From assembly GCA_034007705.1 (NCBI GenBank), contig JAVEQK010000010.1, forward strand, positions 24,511-88,510: 64,000 nucleotides of DNA, in the 5' to 3' direction. The notes under the pieces were generated by a model. It was not told where the DNA came from. It made no database searches and saw only the letters and a program-made list of their open reading frames with translations. This stretch comes from UBA10518 sp022837185 (GTDB taxonomy: Bacteria; Desulfobacterota; Desulfobulbia; Desulfobulbales; Desulfobulbaceae). A program made the position numbers and the translations under genes. This document shows, piece by piece, positions 1 through 8,909 of the stretch. Each line of letters begins with the position of its first letter. The stretch's first letter is position 1.

Positions 1-2
1 TG

Positions 3-548
3 ATAACCGTTCTGGTGCCCGATTCCCTGCTGGCCGGGTACGGTGGCGGGCTGACGGCAAAACTGGTCATGCTGGTGATCGGTATTCCGCTCTATACCTG
101 CGCCTCCGCCTCCACGCCCATTGCCGCCGCCCTGATCCTGAAGGGGGTCAGCCCGGGAGCGGCCCTGGTGTACCTGCTGGTGGGGCCGGCAACCAGCATG
201 GCGTCGCTGACGGTCCTCGCCGGGATCCTGGGCCGCCGGGCCACCCTGTACTATCTTGCCGCTCTGGCCGCCAGCGCCATGTTCTGCGGGATACTGGTCG
301 ACTTCCTCTATGGCTGGCTCGGCATCTCGGCCCAGGCCATGGCCGGCCAGGCAGCGGAACTTATTCCCTTTCCCCTGCAACTGGCAGGAGCACTGCTCCT
401 GCTCGCCCTCTCCATAAGGCCGGTCTGGCAGGCCCTGAAATCGCTGGTGCCGGGCCGCTTCGGGGGCGCCGCTCCGGATTCCGCACCCTGCGGCTGCCCG
501 GATGGTGACGTATCCGGCCCGCCCCTTCACGGCTTCAAGGGTTCCTGA
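3..548 (+). CDS. Metal-efflux type permease (ArsP/SO_0444 superfamily), 3' part only
   Basis: This is an integral-membrane permease that probably exports a metal or metalloid ion. The frame is open to the left edge, so only about the last 181 residues are visible and the true start lies outside. At least four hydrophobic segments can be seen. The stretch YTCASASTPIAAALILKG followed by GAALVYLLVGPATS is the conserved cysteine-containing half-repeat of this permease family (PF03773). After the last helix comes a short tail with a CGCPDG cluster that could bind metal. I favour the SO_0444 (Cu/Zn) branch over the arsenic branch, but the substrate cannot be decided from this fragment. Confidence 0.72.
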   Translation: MTVLVPDSLLAGYGGGLTAKLVMLVIGIPLYTCASASTPIAAALILKGVSPGAALVYLLVGPATSMASLTVLAGILGRRATLYYLAALAASAMFCGILVDFLYGWLGISAQAMAGQAAELIPFPLQLAGALLLLALSIRPVWQALKSLVPGRFGGAAPDSAPCGCPDGDVSGPPLHGFKGS

Positions 549-578
549 CGTTAGCGGCAACGGGCAGGCTGCCCGTAC

Positions 579-630
579 CAGAAGTCAGAAGCCAGAGGAC
601 AGGAGCCGGAAGGAGTTTGCAGCTTCGCTG
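579..630 (+). repeat. Dispersed intergenic repeat A, copy 1
   Basis: This 52-base segment is the reverse complement of 27586-27637 with 44 of 52 positions identical by hand alignment. At the second location the sequence lies inside a 220-bp element bounded by inverted repeats (27453-27672). The two copies sit 27 kb apart in unrelated intergenic spaces. Confidence 0.65.
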
Positions 631-669
631 CCGGTGTATTGCCGCTGATCAAAATCGCTGTGGGGATCG

Positions 670-700
670 GATCGGGATCGAATCCTGATTGCAACAGTGC
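670..700 (+). repeat. Dispersed intergenic repeat B, copy 1
   Basis: This 31-base segment matches 13415-13445 at 28 of 31 positions in the same orientation, and weaker similarity continues for about 30 more bases. Both copies contain a GATCGGG core and lie upstream of plus-strand genes. Confidence 0.6.
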
Positions 701-971
701 GACGGAGCGCCCGCGCGATTATGACCTGAGTAGCCCGTAGTCCCCAAATCGCGGACTTCTCCATGTTTCGGCATAAGCCTTCCCTGGCTGGTTTCATCTT
801 CCGGGTCTTTTTTCTGCCGATTAACTTTTCATTGCCGCGGGCGTGTGGCAAAATGGAATTAAGCCCGTCAATATCATTGCCGAAAAGGTTGTGTTTCCAT
901 GCCAGCATGATGTCAGGCCGGCCATATTTTTCGAGGCGTTGCCGCGAATCAACTCAGGAAGGATTTTGAAC

Positions 972-3900
972 ATGCCTGAAAAGCCGACATATGAGGATTT
1001 GGAGCGCAAAGTCAGAGCACTGCAAACCGAGTGTTCCGAACTCCAACGAAAAATCGAGCTGCTGGGGGACCGGGAAAGCAAATATCGCTTTTTCTTTGAA
1101 AACAGCCTCGATGCGCTGTTCATCAACAGGCCGGATGGCAGAGTGATAGAGGCGAACCCGGCTGCCTGCGAGCTGTTCGGATATACGGAAGAGGAATTAA
1201 TCCGGAAGGGAAGAAACGCCATCGTCGACCCGGGGGATCAGCGTCTCATCCGGGCTCTGCAGCAAAGGGAGCGGGAAGGAACATTTGCCGGCGAACTGGC
1301 CTTTCACCGGAAAGACGGGACGGAAATTCCGGTGGAGATCACCTCGGTTATCTTCGAAACCGGAGAAGGTAAACAGTCCAGTCTCATTGTCCGTGACATA
1401 CGAAAGAGAAAGCTGGACGAACAACAAAGAATGGAGCAGGAGCAGCTGAATCAGCTGCTGCTTGATTCCTTTCCGTGCGTGGCGCTGCTCTTGCGGCCGC
1501 GGACAAGAATAATCATCGCCATGAACAGGGCGGCCAGGGAGGCGGGATGCGCCCTTGGCCATACCTGCTACGAAACCTGGGCGAAGTTCAAGGAGCCCTG
1601 TCCCTGGTGCCTGGCGCCCGGACTCTGGGAGGAGGGCAGACCGCAGCACAGGGAGGTGGAAGCGTTGGGGATCGCGTGGGATGCGCACTGGATCCCGGTG
1701 GGTGATGATCTGTTCCTCCACTATGCATTTGACATCACGGAGCAGAAACTTGCGGAAAAGGAGCTCGAGAAGCAGCAGAACCTCCTGCACCTCATGGAGC
1801 GGATCAGCAGAATCGGCGCCTGGGAATATGAAGTCCCAACCGGGAAGGTGTCGTGGACAGACGGCGTCTATCCGATTTACGGCCTCGACAGGCATGAATA
1901 TGATCCGGCCGACATAGACCGATGCATCGAATATTACCATCCCGAGGATCGGCGGATCATATCCGAGGCCTTCCGGCGCGCCGTGGAAAAGGGGGAGCCC
2001 TACGACCTGGAACTGCGATTCCGTTCCCGGGACGGCACCGATAAATGGGTGCGCACGTTGGGCCAGGCCGAGATGGATAAGGGCCGGGTTGTCCGTGTCT
2101 ACGGAAATATCATGGACATCACCGAAAGCAAGCTGGCGGAAAAGGCGTTGCGGGACAGCGAGGCCTTCATCCGGGCCGTCATGGATCACCTGCCCATCGG
2201 TCTGGCTGTCGTTTCGATTGATCCCGCCGTGGATTTCGTCTATATGAACGACAACTTCCCCCGCTTTTACCGGACGACAGGAAAGGCGCTGGCCGAGCTC
2301 GATGCCTTCTGGGAGGCCGTGTATGAAGATCCTGTTTTCCGAGGGGAAATCAAAAAGAGGGTGCTGGAAGACCACGCCAGCGGCGATCCGGAAAGGATGT
2401 ACTGGGAAGATGTCCCCATTACCCGGCGCGGCGAGGAAACCTCTTTTATCTGTGCCCGCAATACGCCGGTTCCCGAAAAGTCGCTGATGATATCGACAGT
2501 CTGGGACGTCACCGACCGCAAACGGACGGAGAATGCCCTGCGCAAAAGCGAGGAACGGTTCAGGTTCCTCGCCGAATACATGGCCGACATAGTCTGGACA
2601 TCCGACCTGGAGTTCCGGACCACCTATGCCAGTCCCTCCGTCGAAAAAATCCTGGGTTTTAGCCCCGGGGAAAGGAAAAGCCAGACCCTTGAGGAAAAGG
2701 TGACTCCCGCATCGCGACGGAAAATTGAAGAATTGCTGGCCGTGGAACTCCAGGGGGAGATGCCGGATCCGGACCGATCCATGACCATTGAGATTGAATA
2801 CTATCACAAAAACGGGGGGACGGTCTGGCTGGAGGACACCCTCAAGTGGATCCGGGATGAACACGGGGCTATCGTGGGAATCCTCGGGGTTTCACGGGAT
2901 ATTTCCGAACGCAGGCACGCGGAAGAGGAACGGGAAAAGCTGCAGCAGCAACTGGTCCAGGCCCAGAAGCTGGAATCGGTGGGCCGGCTCGCCGGGGGAG
3001 TGGCCCACGACTACAACAACATGCTCAGTGTGATCGTGGGCTATACCGAGATGGCCATGGACAGGGTGGATCCTTCCGGGCTGTTGTATGCCGACCTCGC
3101 GGAGGTCCAGAAAGCCGCCAGACGTTCCATTGATATTACCAGGCAGCTGCTGGCCTTTGCCCGCAAACAGACCATCGATCCCAGGGTGATCGATCTGAAC
3201 GAGGTCGTGGAGAGCATGCTCAAAATGCTGCGGCGGTTGATCGGCGAGGATATTGATCTGGCCTGGCACCCGGGCAAACAGTTGTGGGCCGTCAAGATGG
3301 ATCCGGCCCAGGTGGACCAGATCATGGCCAACCTCTGCGTCAATGCCCGCGATGCCATCTCGGGCGTGGGCAAGGTTACCATTGAGACCGGCAATGCCTT
3401 TTTCGATAAAGCATATGGCAAGCTCAAGAGTGGACACTCCATGGACGAGTTTGTGCATCTTACGGTCAGCGACAACGGTTGCGGCATGGACCGGGAAACG
3501 CTGGAAAACATTTTCGAACCGTTCTTTACCACAAAAGGGGTGTCCGAGGGGACCGGGCTCGGCCTGGCAACGGTGTACGGCATTGTCAGGCAGAACAATG
3601 GATTCATCAATGTGTCCAGTGAGCCCGGCAAGGGCACAACCTTTCAGATATACCTCCCCCGCCATGCCGGAGAACAGCTTCCCGAGGCAGTCGAAAGCAA
3701 GGCCCGTATACCGATGAGCAGGGGCGAGACCGTGCTCATGGTGGAGGATGAAGCAGCGATCCTGAAAATGGGGGAAATGATGCTCAGCAATCTCGGCTAC
3801 AGGGTTCTGACCGCCGGATCGCCCGGCCAGGCCCTGGAAATCGCCGGGAAACATGGGGGTGATATCGACCTGCTGATCACGGATGTGATCATGCCTGAGA

Positions 3901-4091
3901 TGAACGGCCGGCTGCTGGCCGATCAGTTGAGCAGTGTGTATCCGGGCCTGAAGACCCTGTTCATGTCCGGCTATACGGCCGACGTGATTGCCCGCCGCGG
4001 AGTGCTGGAAGAGGGAAGGAACTTTATTCAGAAGCCGTTTACCCTGCAGGAACTGGGGGACAAAGTCAACGCCGTGCTGCGCGGCCGGTAG
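972..4091 (+). CDS. Multi-PAS hybrid sensor histidine kinase with C-terminal receiver
   Basis: A cytoplasmic two-component hybrid kinase of 1039 residues with no membrane segment. It opens with a short coiled coil (about 3-32). Five PAS-type sensor units follow (about 37-150, 158-260, 272-388, 392-515 and 524-646). Then come a HisKA domain with phospho-accepting His679 (GGVAHDYNN), an ATPase domain with NLCVNARDAI, DNGCGM and GTGLGL boxes (about 775-895), and a receiver domain (919-1036) with acceptor Asp971 in LLITDVIMP. The second PAS carries HTCYETW and EPCPWC cysteines. I place the start at ATG 972, after AGGAAGGA at 956-963; the frame stays open back to 843 but has no ribosome site there. 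No output regulator gene is adjacent, so the signal and target are unknown. Confidence 0.93.
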   Translation: MPEKPTYEDLERKVRALQTECSELQRKIELLGDRESKYRFFFENSLDALFINRPDGRVIEANPAACELFGYTEEELIRKGRNAIVDPGDQRLIRALQQREREGTFAGELAFHRKDGTEIPVEITSVIFETGEGKQSSLIVRDIRKRKLDEQQRMEQEQLNQLLLDSFPCVALLLRPRTRIIIAMNRAAREAGCALGHTCYETWAKFKEPCPWCLAPGLWEEGRPQHREVEALGIAWDAHWIPVGDDLFLHYAFDITEQKLAEKELEKQQNLLHLMERISRIGAWEYEVPTGKVSWTDGVYPIYGLDRHEYDPADIDRCIEYYHPEDRRIISEAFRRAVEKGEPYDLELRFRSRDGTDKWVRTLGQAEMDKGRVVRVYGNIMDITESKLAEKALRDSEAFIRAVMDHLPIGLAVVSIDPAVDFVYMNDNFPRFYRTTGKALAELDAFWEAVYEDPVFRGEIKKRVLEDHASGDPERMYWEDVPITRRGEETSFICARNTPVPEKSLMISTVWDVTDRKRTENALRKSEERFRFLAEYMADIVWTSDLEFRTTYASPSVEKILGFSPGERKSQTLEEKVTPASRRKIEELLAVELQGEMPDPDRSMTIEIEYYHKNGGTVWLEDTLKWIRDEHGAIVGILGVSRDISERRHAEEEREKLQQQLVQAQKLESVGRLAGGVAHDYNNMLSVIVGYTEMAMDRVDPSGLLYADLAEVQKAARRSIDITRQLLAFARKQTIDPRVIDLNEVVESMLKMLRRLIGEDIDLAWHPGKQLWAVKMDPAQVDQIMANLCVNARDAISGVGKVTIETGNAFFDKAYGKLKSGHSMDEFVHLTVSDNGCGMDRETLENIFEPFFTTKGVSEGTGLGLATVYGIVRQNNGFINVSSEPGKGTTFQIYLPRHAGEQLPEAVESKARIPMSRGETVLMVEDEAAILKMGEMMLSNLGYRVLTAGSPGQALEIAGKHGGDIDLLITDVIMPEMNGRLLADQLSSVYPGLKTLFMSGYTADVIARRGVLEEGRNFIQKPFTLQELGDKVNAVLRGR

Positions 4092-4145
4092 AAATCGAGC
4101 TGCCCGGCCCCGGCAACGGGCTCCGGTGAGGAAGGAATGCGGCGG

Positions 4146-4865
4146 TCAGGTGCCGCCGGCCTGTCCAAGGGAGTCAGGGCGACAGTCGAGAGGGATCACC
4201 TTTAAAAACCAGTATCCATCGTGGTATTCCCGCCCCGCCGTTTTGATTTCAATGTTCGACGAAAAGACGGGGCCGCCGGTGACGACGGTATGATACTCAC
4301 CCAGTTCGCCGCAGGGGTCGACGCCGGCCTTCTCCAGTTCCTCGCAGGTCGTGGACTCCAGGGTCCGGCCTAGAAAACGCTTGTCCAGAAGCCGTTCGTT
4401 GAGGACGATGATCCGGGCGGAGTACCCGAGGTCGAAAAACTCCTTCAGCAGTTCCCGCCGGTCACGTTGCCAGAGAGGAAGAACCGGCATGATTCCGGCG
4501 GCGCGGCACACCCGATTGACCCACTCCCGGTGCGCTTCCACATCGATATCGCCGAAGACGCCCACCTTGATTCCGGACTTGCGGAACTCTTGCAGGGCTG
4601 AGCTGAATTCCGCTTCGTACCGCTGCCACGAGGCCGGGCGGAATACGGCCGGCAGCCCCAGGCGCGAGGCCTGGGCCTCAACCAACATCCTGGGAAGGGC
4701 GTGGGAGCGGGAGGTCCTGCCGTCTTCCGCCAGCATGGTGAGAAGAGCACGGGGTTCGCCCCCGCCCCGGATGGCGTGATGGAGAGCCAGGCACGAGTCC
4801 TTTCCCCCGCTCCAGGAGCAGAAGAAGGGGAGGCCCCTGATTGATTCGTTCAGATGGATGGTCAT
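4146..4865 (-). CDS. Dph6-like PP-loop ATPase (diphthine-ammonia ligase family)
   Basis: A 239-residue ATP pyrophosphatase of the PP-loop superfamily. Near the N-terminus FFCSWSGGKDSCLALHHA is the ATP-binding loop. The later blocks GVFGDIDVEAHREWV and CGELGEYHTVVTGGP are characteristic of the MJ0570/Dph6 group. In eukaryotes and archaea Dph6 amidates diphthine on EF-2; bacteria have no diphthamide, so the bacterial members must use another substrate and the role here is unknown. The start at 4865 (ATG ACC ATC) is preceded by a GGGAG ribosome site, while a longer frame to 4907 lacks one. It converges on the kinase gene, with its stop 55 bases from the kinase stop. Confidence 0.82.
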   Translation of the reverse strand: MTIHLNESIRGLPFFCSWSGGKDSCLALHHAIRGGGEPRALLTMLAEDGRTSRSHALPRMLVEAQASRLGLPAVFRPASWQRYEAEFSSALQEFRKSGIKVGVFGDIDVEAHREWVNRVCRAAGIMPVLPLWQRDRRELLKEFFDLGYSARIIVLNERLLDKRFLGRTLESTTCEELEKAGVDPCGELGEYHTVVTGGPVFSSNIEIKTAGREYHDGYWFLKVIPLDCRPDSLGQAGGT

Positions 4866-4934
4866 TGTCGTATGGCTCCCTGCCCGCCGGTGAAGAGAGT
4901 CAAGCAAAGACCCCGCTTTTTCTCTTCATCCTCT

Positions 4935-5627
4935 TCAGCTTTCCCGCACTGCCTGCTGCGGGGCCATGGCCGGAAGTGTGTTGAGGGACAGGGCTTGTCT
5001 GGGGCAGTTGACAACGCAGTTTTCGCAGCGCATGCATTCGTTGCTCGGCACGTAGCCCTGCGTCTTGTATGCTCCCGGGTTGGTCTGCACCGGGCAGACC
5101 TTGCGGCAGAGGCCGCACTGCCGGCAGTCTTCGGAAACCTTGAGAAGGTACGTGTTCCGGGAGTATAGTCCCTGCATGGTGGCCATGGGGCAGAAATTGC
5201 ACCAGGAGCGCGGCTTGTAGTACAGGCCGAAGGCTATGGCGATGGTGGTGGCCACGGTCCACATCATGACAAAGACCGCGCCCACCTTCTCCGGGTCTCC
5301 TCCCGACATGATCAGCCTGGTGACCATGAGGCTCATCAGGGCCGTAAAGAACAGCCAGCGGAACCAGCTTTTCTTGAAAAGGGACGGCATCTCCCGCTTC
5401 ATGCTTATCCGGGCGAGGATCCGCTCATGAAAAGATCCCATGGCACAGATCCAGCCGCAGTAATACCGGCCGCGGAAAACAGCCAGAACCAGCATGAGGA
5501 TCATCATGGAAAGGGCGATATACCCCAGGTACGGATACAATAATCCGCCGATGATGACCAGGGGAACGAGTGGCGCCAGTAGCAGCTGTACTGTTTTGCG
5601 ATGCGGTTTTTCCCGAATGATGGACAT
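4935..5627 (-). CDS. NapH-like membrane polyferredoxin (4Fe-4S)
   Basis: A 230-residue membrane iron-sulfur protein of the NapH/CcoG type, likely to pass electrons between the quinone pool or membrane and a periplasmic or cytoplasmic partner. It has four or so hydrophobic helices (about 16-55 and 90-145). Membrane-proximal CGWIC and CNFCP motifs are the NapH/NosR cysteine pairs. Two C-terminal ferredoxin clusters follow: CRQCGLCRKVCP and CMRCENCVVNCP. No nap or nos genes are near, so its partner is unknown. The start is ATG 5627, with GGAG six bases upstream; a TTG four codons earlier is less likely. A strong promoter with an operator-like dyad lies just upstream (5650-5703). The Dph6-like gene follows 69 bases downstream and may be co-transcribed. 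Confidence 0.85.
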   Translation of the reverse strand: MSIIREKPHRKTVQLLLAPLVPLVIIGGLLYPYLGYIALSMMILMLVLAVFRGRYYCGWICAMGSFHERILARISMKREMPSLFKKSWFRWLFFTALMSLMVTRLIMSGGDPEKVGAVFVMMWTVATTIAIAFGLYYKPRSWCNFCPMATMQGLYSRNTYLLKVSEDCRQCGLCRKVCPVQTNPGAYKTQGYVPSNECMRCENCVVNCPRQALSLNTLPAMAPQQAVRES

Positions 5628-5649
5628 GACAGGCTCCAAAAAGGGATTG

Positions 5650-5679
5650 TATTTAAGTATTAAATTAATTGCTTAAATA
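5650..5679 (-). promoter_or_regulatory. Operator-like dyad overlapping the -10 region
   Basis: A perfect 8-bp inverted repeat, TATTTAAG and CTTAAATA, is separated by 14 AT-rich bases. It overlaps the -10 box and the expected transcription start of the NapH-like gene, the usual place for a repressor. No regulator gene is adjacent, so the binding protein is unknown. The symmetry and position are seen directly; the operator role is inferred. Confidence 0.5.
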
Positions 5680-5703
5680 TAGCCCGTTTTCCGGTTCTGT
5701 CAA
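5676..5703 (-). promoter_or_regulatory. Sigma-70 promoter for the NapH-like gene
   Basis: On the minus strand the box TTGACA (5703-5698) is followed after 16 bases by TATATT (5681-5676). This fits the sigma-70 consensus at 11 of 12 positions. It lies about 50 bases upstream of the NapH-like start at 5627. The -10 box overlaps the dyad at 5650-5679. Confidence 0.65.
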
Positions 5704-5906
5704 GAAGAAAAGCAATGCATGACCCGGGCATTGCCACCCGACCCGGATAAGGCTTGCATTCAAACATAATTGTCCGGTAACTTACGTTGCGCGATGACAG
5801 AAAACACCCCCCCAGCTCCCAGTTGTGGCCGGCGGAGCAACGGGGCGGGAAAGAGGGGAAAATTTTCTCTTTCCCGGCCTTGGCGAAAAACTCTGCGGGA
5901 GAAATC

Positions 5907-6542
5907 ATGTCCTTTTGCACACTGCGGCTTACGATCTGCTGTGTTGTTACCCTGACGGTTGCCGCCACTCCCTGCCGGTCCGACACCGTACCTCATCCCG
6001 CAGGAATTACCGACGAACACCCCTGGACGGTGACCTTCTTCAACGGGGTGTATACGGACCGCAGATTCGGCAAGGCCGTCTTCAATCTGCCCGGTTCTTT
6101 TGAAAAAAATTACCTGCAGGGCATCGCCCTGTCCCGCCATCTTGCCCGCTTCTGGCATGACTGTTTCGCCGTGGAGGCGGAGATCATGGCCGCCCGTCAT
6201 CATGGCAGACATCGGCAGGGGAACCAGAGCTACCAGGAATATGTGGCAGCCCTTTTCCTCCGATATGACCGTTTTCCCTGGAATGACCGCCTCCATACTT
6301 CCATCGCCCTGGGTGAAGGGCTGTCCCTGGCCTCAAAGGTGCCCATGCGGGAAGTCCAGATCAGAGGCAATTCCCAGCGGCTGCTCAACTATCTGGCCCT
6401 GGAGCTTGAACTGACCTTGCCCGACCACCCCCGGTACAGCCTGACCTACAGGATACATCACCGTTCCGGCGTGTTCGGCTTATTTGGCGATGTCCGCGGA
6501 GCTTCGGATTATTATCTGCTGGGTCTTCGCTGCCGGTTCTGA
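5907..6542 (+). CDS. Probable outer-membrane acyloxyacyl hydrolase-like (PagL-type) protein
   Basis: A 211-residue exported protein. The start at ATG 5907 follows GGGAG and gives a signal peptide (about 1-24). The rest alternates polar and hydrophobic residues as in a small beta-barrel and ends in an aromatic residue (LRCRF), as outer-membrane proteins do. The segment YRIHHRSGVFGLFG resembles the catalytic His-x-Ser neighbourhood of PagL-type lipid A deacylases, which remove an acyl chain from lipid A. The match is by motif and size only, so the enzymatic role is uncertain. A GCCGGC hairpin (6544-6566) lies directly after the stop. Confidence 0.5.
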   Translation: MSFCTLRLTICCVVTLTVAATPCRSDTVPHPAGITDEHPWTVTFFNGVYTDRRFGKAVFNLPGSFEKNYLQGIALSRHLARFWHDCFAVEAEIMAARHHGRHRQGNQSYQEYVAALFLRYDRFPWNDRLHTSIALGEGLSLASKVPMREVQIRGNSQRLLNYLALELELTLPDHPRYSLTYRIHHRSGVFGLFGDVRGASDYYLLGLRCRF

Positions 6543-6724
6543 GGCCGGCTGCAAAGCAGCGCCGGCAGGGGACCTGTGCCTGTCCCGGCCGGACCCCTTG
6601 GTGCGGAGATAAAGACCGGCCCCGGCCATGATGGGCGGGAAAGTTTAAAAAAAGGTTGAAAAAATACCTGAACCGCCTCAAGAATTGAACCAATTCGACA
6701 AACGAAAAAGAACCGGAGGAACAT

Positions 6725-7999
6725 ATGCCAGCAGCTATAATGCTTCGACGCGCATCCCATGCATGGCTGGCCGCTGTCGTTCTGGCCGCGGCACTGTTGA
6801 CCTCACTGCCCGCGTCCGGCCGGGTCGTGCTCACCGAAGTCGCCTCCGGCTTTGATGCCGTCACCGATATCCAGAACAGTGGTGACGGCTCCGGCCGGCT
6901 GTTCTTCGTCCGGCGGAGCGGTCAGATCATGGTATGGAAGAACAATGTCGTGCCGCCGGAACCGTTTCTGGATATTGCCAGCCTGATTGCGGCAGGAGGT
7001 GAACGTGGTCTGCTGGGCCTTGCGTTTCACCCGGACTATCGAACCAACAGATTTTTTTACGTGAACTACACACGCGCAGCCGACGGCGCGACGGTCGTGG
7101 CACGCTATTCGCGCAGCACGGCCGACCCCGACGTGGCTGACCCGTCCAGCGCGGCGATCCTGCTGACGATTCCGCAACCCTTTGCCAATCATAACGGCGG
7201 CGCCTTGCGCTTCGGTCCGGACGGCTACCTCTATATCGCCACGGGCGATGGCGGCTCGGCCAATGATCCGCAAAATAATGCCCAGGACCTCACCAGTCTG
7301 CTGGGCAAAATACTGCGCATCGACGTGAATGCAGCGACCGGCGGGCTTCCCTATGGCATCCCGCCCGACAACCCGTTTGCCGGTTCGTCCCGGCCCGGGG
7401 TCCGTGCGGAGATCTGGGCCTACGGACTGCGCAACCCCTGGCGGTTCAGCTTCGACAGGGTGACGGGAAATCTGTTCATCGGCGACGTTGGTCAGAACGC
7501 GCGTGAAGAGATCAATTTCGTCCGTGCCGGTACCCCCGGCGGGATGAACTTCGGCTGGCGGATAATGGAGGGCACGCTGTGTACGAATCTCCCCGGTGAT
7601 CCGCCCTGCAATCCTTCCGCTTTCACTCCGCCCGTGATCGACTACGGCCATGATGAAGGCTGTTCCGTTACCGGCGGGCACGTGTACCGGGGCAGTGGTG
7701 TGCCCGAGTTGAAAGATACCGCCCCGCCCGCGGCGGGGCAGCTTTTCACCGGCGTTTACATTTACGGGGATTTCTGCAGCGGCGCGATCTGGCGTCTCAG
7801 CGCAGCCGCGGCGGGAGGCGTCGCCAACTCAGCGCTGCTCGCCTCCGGCCTGATGATCACGACCTTCGGTGAAGACGAAAGCGGTGAACTCTATGTTGCC
7901 GACGCAGGTACCGGGAAGATATACAAGTTCGTCCGCGAGGGTGCCCTCTCGTCCGTTGTTCTCTCCCCGGGTATTTCCTCGCTCCTCCTTCTCAGATAA
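6725..7999 (+). CDS. Exported PQQ-dependent aldose sugar dehydrogenase family protein
   Basis: A 424-residue periplasmic beta-propeller of the glucose/sorbosone dehydrogenase (GSDH, YliI-like) family, which oxidises sugars with PQQ. A signal peptide covers about residues 1-34. Family blocks in order include GERGLLGLAFHPDY, NHNGGALRFGPDGYLYIATGDG, IWAYGLRNPWRFSFD, IGDVGQNAREEIN and YGDFCSG. The two histidine-containing blocks match the active-site and PQQ-contact regions. An extra segment around TLCTNLPGDPPCNPSAF carries a cysteine pair, common in secreted members. Ribosome site GGAGGA precedes ATG 6725. It stands alone, with 182 bases before it, and converges on the methyltransferase gene. 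PQQ synthesis genes are not in the window. Confidence 0.87.
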   Translation: MPAAIMLRRASHAWLAAVVLAAALLTSLPASGRVVLTEVASGFDAVTDIQNSGDGSGRLFFVRRSGQIMVWKNNVVPPEPFLDIASLIAAGGERGLLGLAFHPDYRTNRFFYVNYTRAADGATVVARYSRSTADPDVADPSSAAILLTIPQPFANHNGGALRFGPDGYLYIATGDGGSANDPQNNAQDLTSLLGKILRIDVNAATGGLPYGIPPDNPFAGSSRPGVRAEIWAYGLRNPWRFSFDRVTGNLFIGDVGQNAREEINFVRAGTPGGMNFGWRIMEGTLCTNLPGDPPCNPSAFTPPVIDYGHDEGCSVTGGHVYRGSGVPELKDTAPPAAGQLFTGVYIYGDFCSGAIWRLSAAAAGGVANSALLASGLMITTFGEDESGELYVADAGTGKIYKFVREGALSSVVLSPGISSLLLLR

Positions 8000-8087
8000 T
8001 ACATCGCCAACGATCCTGCTCAGAGGCAGGTCGATGCACCGTTCACTGCGGGACGTTGTCTGATTCCGGCATCACTTGTCCGGCCAT

Positions 8088-8891
8088 TCATACTCTGCCA
8101 ACGGCCTTGAAGAAGGTATAGCAGAATGTGCCGTCCTGTTCAGTCGTTCGGTAGAGGTCCTCGATCCCCCTGTCGAAGACAGCCGGCTCCACGAGACCTT
8201 CTTTGATCGCTGACTCCCGCACCCCCTCGATCATCGCGGTGAATGTCTTTTTCGTGAAGCCATCGACCAGTTGGGGTCTGCTCCAATCGACATATACCAT
8301 CCGGGGGGAAACATGGACTTCGTCAAAGCCGGCGGCAACCAGCAGGGGGTAGAGGGATCTGCCAATCAGCGCGTTGCCGCCGGCGCTGGATTGCAGTTCC
8401 ACCTGGCAGCGAATGGCAGCCCGTGCGGCATTACTGTCAGGATGGAAGCAGGCGGAACCGTGGTCGCCTTCGATGACCGTGATTGTCCCGCCCGGCCGGA
8501 TAAATTCTTTCAGTCTCTGCAGGGCCGTACCAGGTTCTTTCAGGTGCTCCAGGACAAAGCAGACAAAGACATGGTCAAACGATTGGGGCGCAAAGGGCAG
8601 ATGGTATATGTTTCCCTGCTGGAACCGGACATTTGTCAGTCCCGCCTCCGCCACCTTCCGGGCAGCCTCCGCCAGGGAGGTTTCCGAAATGTCTATGGCA
8701 GTAATCGAGGCTTCGGGATTCTTGCCCGCCAGGGTTATTGTCTGGGCGCCTACACCGCAGCCGGCCTCCAGAATCCGGCTGCCCGCCGGAAAGACCGTAT
8801 CGGAGTGCAGCAGATCGACCAAAGTGGCCGCCTGATCCTGTAAACGGATGTTCTCTCGCGTATTGTATCCATGAATATATGCTTTGGTCAT
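8088..8891 (-). CDS. Class I SAM-dependent methyltransferase
   Basis: A 267-residue methyltransferase with a complete N-terminal Rossmann domain. ILEAGCGVGAQTITLAG is the SAM-binding glycine loop, ITAIDIS carries the ribose-binding acidic residue, and FDHVFVCFVLEHLKEP with GGTITVIEGDHG gives motifs IV and V. The C-terminal third (about 170-267) is family specific and ends with a small alpha/beta part; no substrate can be assigned. The start at ATG 8891 follows GAGGAAG. An in-frame GTG at 8909 directly abuts the stop of the small open frame upstream. Confidence 0.85.
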   Translation of the reverse strand: MTKAYIHGYNTRENIRLQDQAATLVDLLHSDTVFPAGSRILEAGCGVGAQTITLAGKNPEASITAIDISETSLAEAARKVAEAGLTNVRFQQGNIYHLPFAPQSFDHVFVCFVLEHLKEPGTALQRLKEFIRPGGTITVIEGDHGSACFHPDSNAARAAIRCQVELQSSAGGNALIGRSLYPLLVAAGFDEVHVSPRMVYVDWSRPQLVDGFTKKTFTAMIEGVRESAIKEGLVEPAVFDRGIEDLYRTTEQDGTFCYTFFKAVGRV

Positions 8892-8909
8892 GGTCTTCCT
8901 CTTGTTCAC

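Larger units (their letters stand above)
549..971. other. Intergenic region with hairpin and two dispersed repeats
   Basis: No convincing gene is present in these 423 bases. A perfect 7-bp hairpin with a GGC loop (560-576) lies 12 bases after the permease stop but lacks a T-run. It is followed by copies of two repeats that recur elsewhere in the window: 579-630 matches 27586-27637 in inverted orientation, and 670-700 matches 13415-13445. No clear promoter for the downstream kinase was found. Confidence 0.6.
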
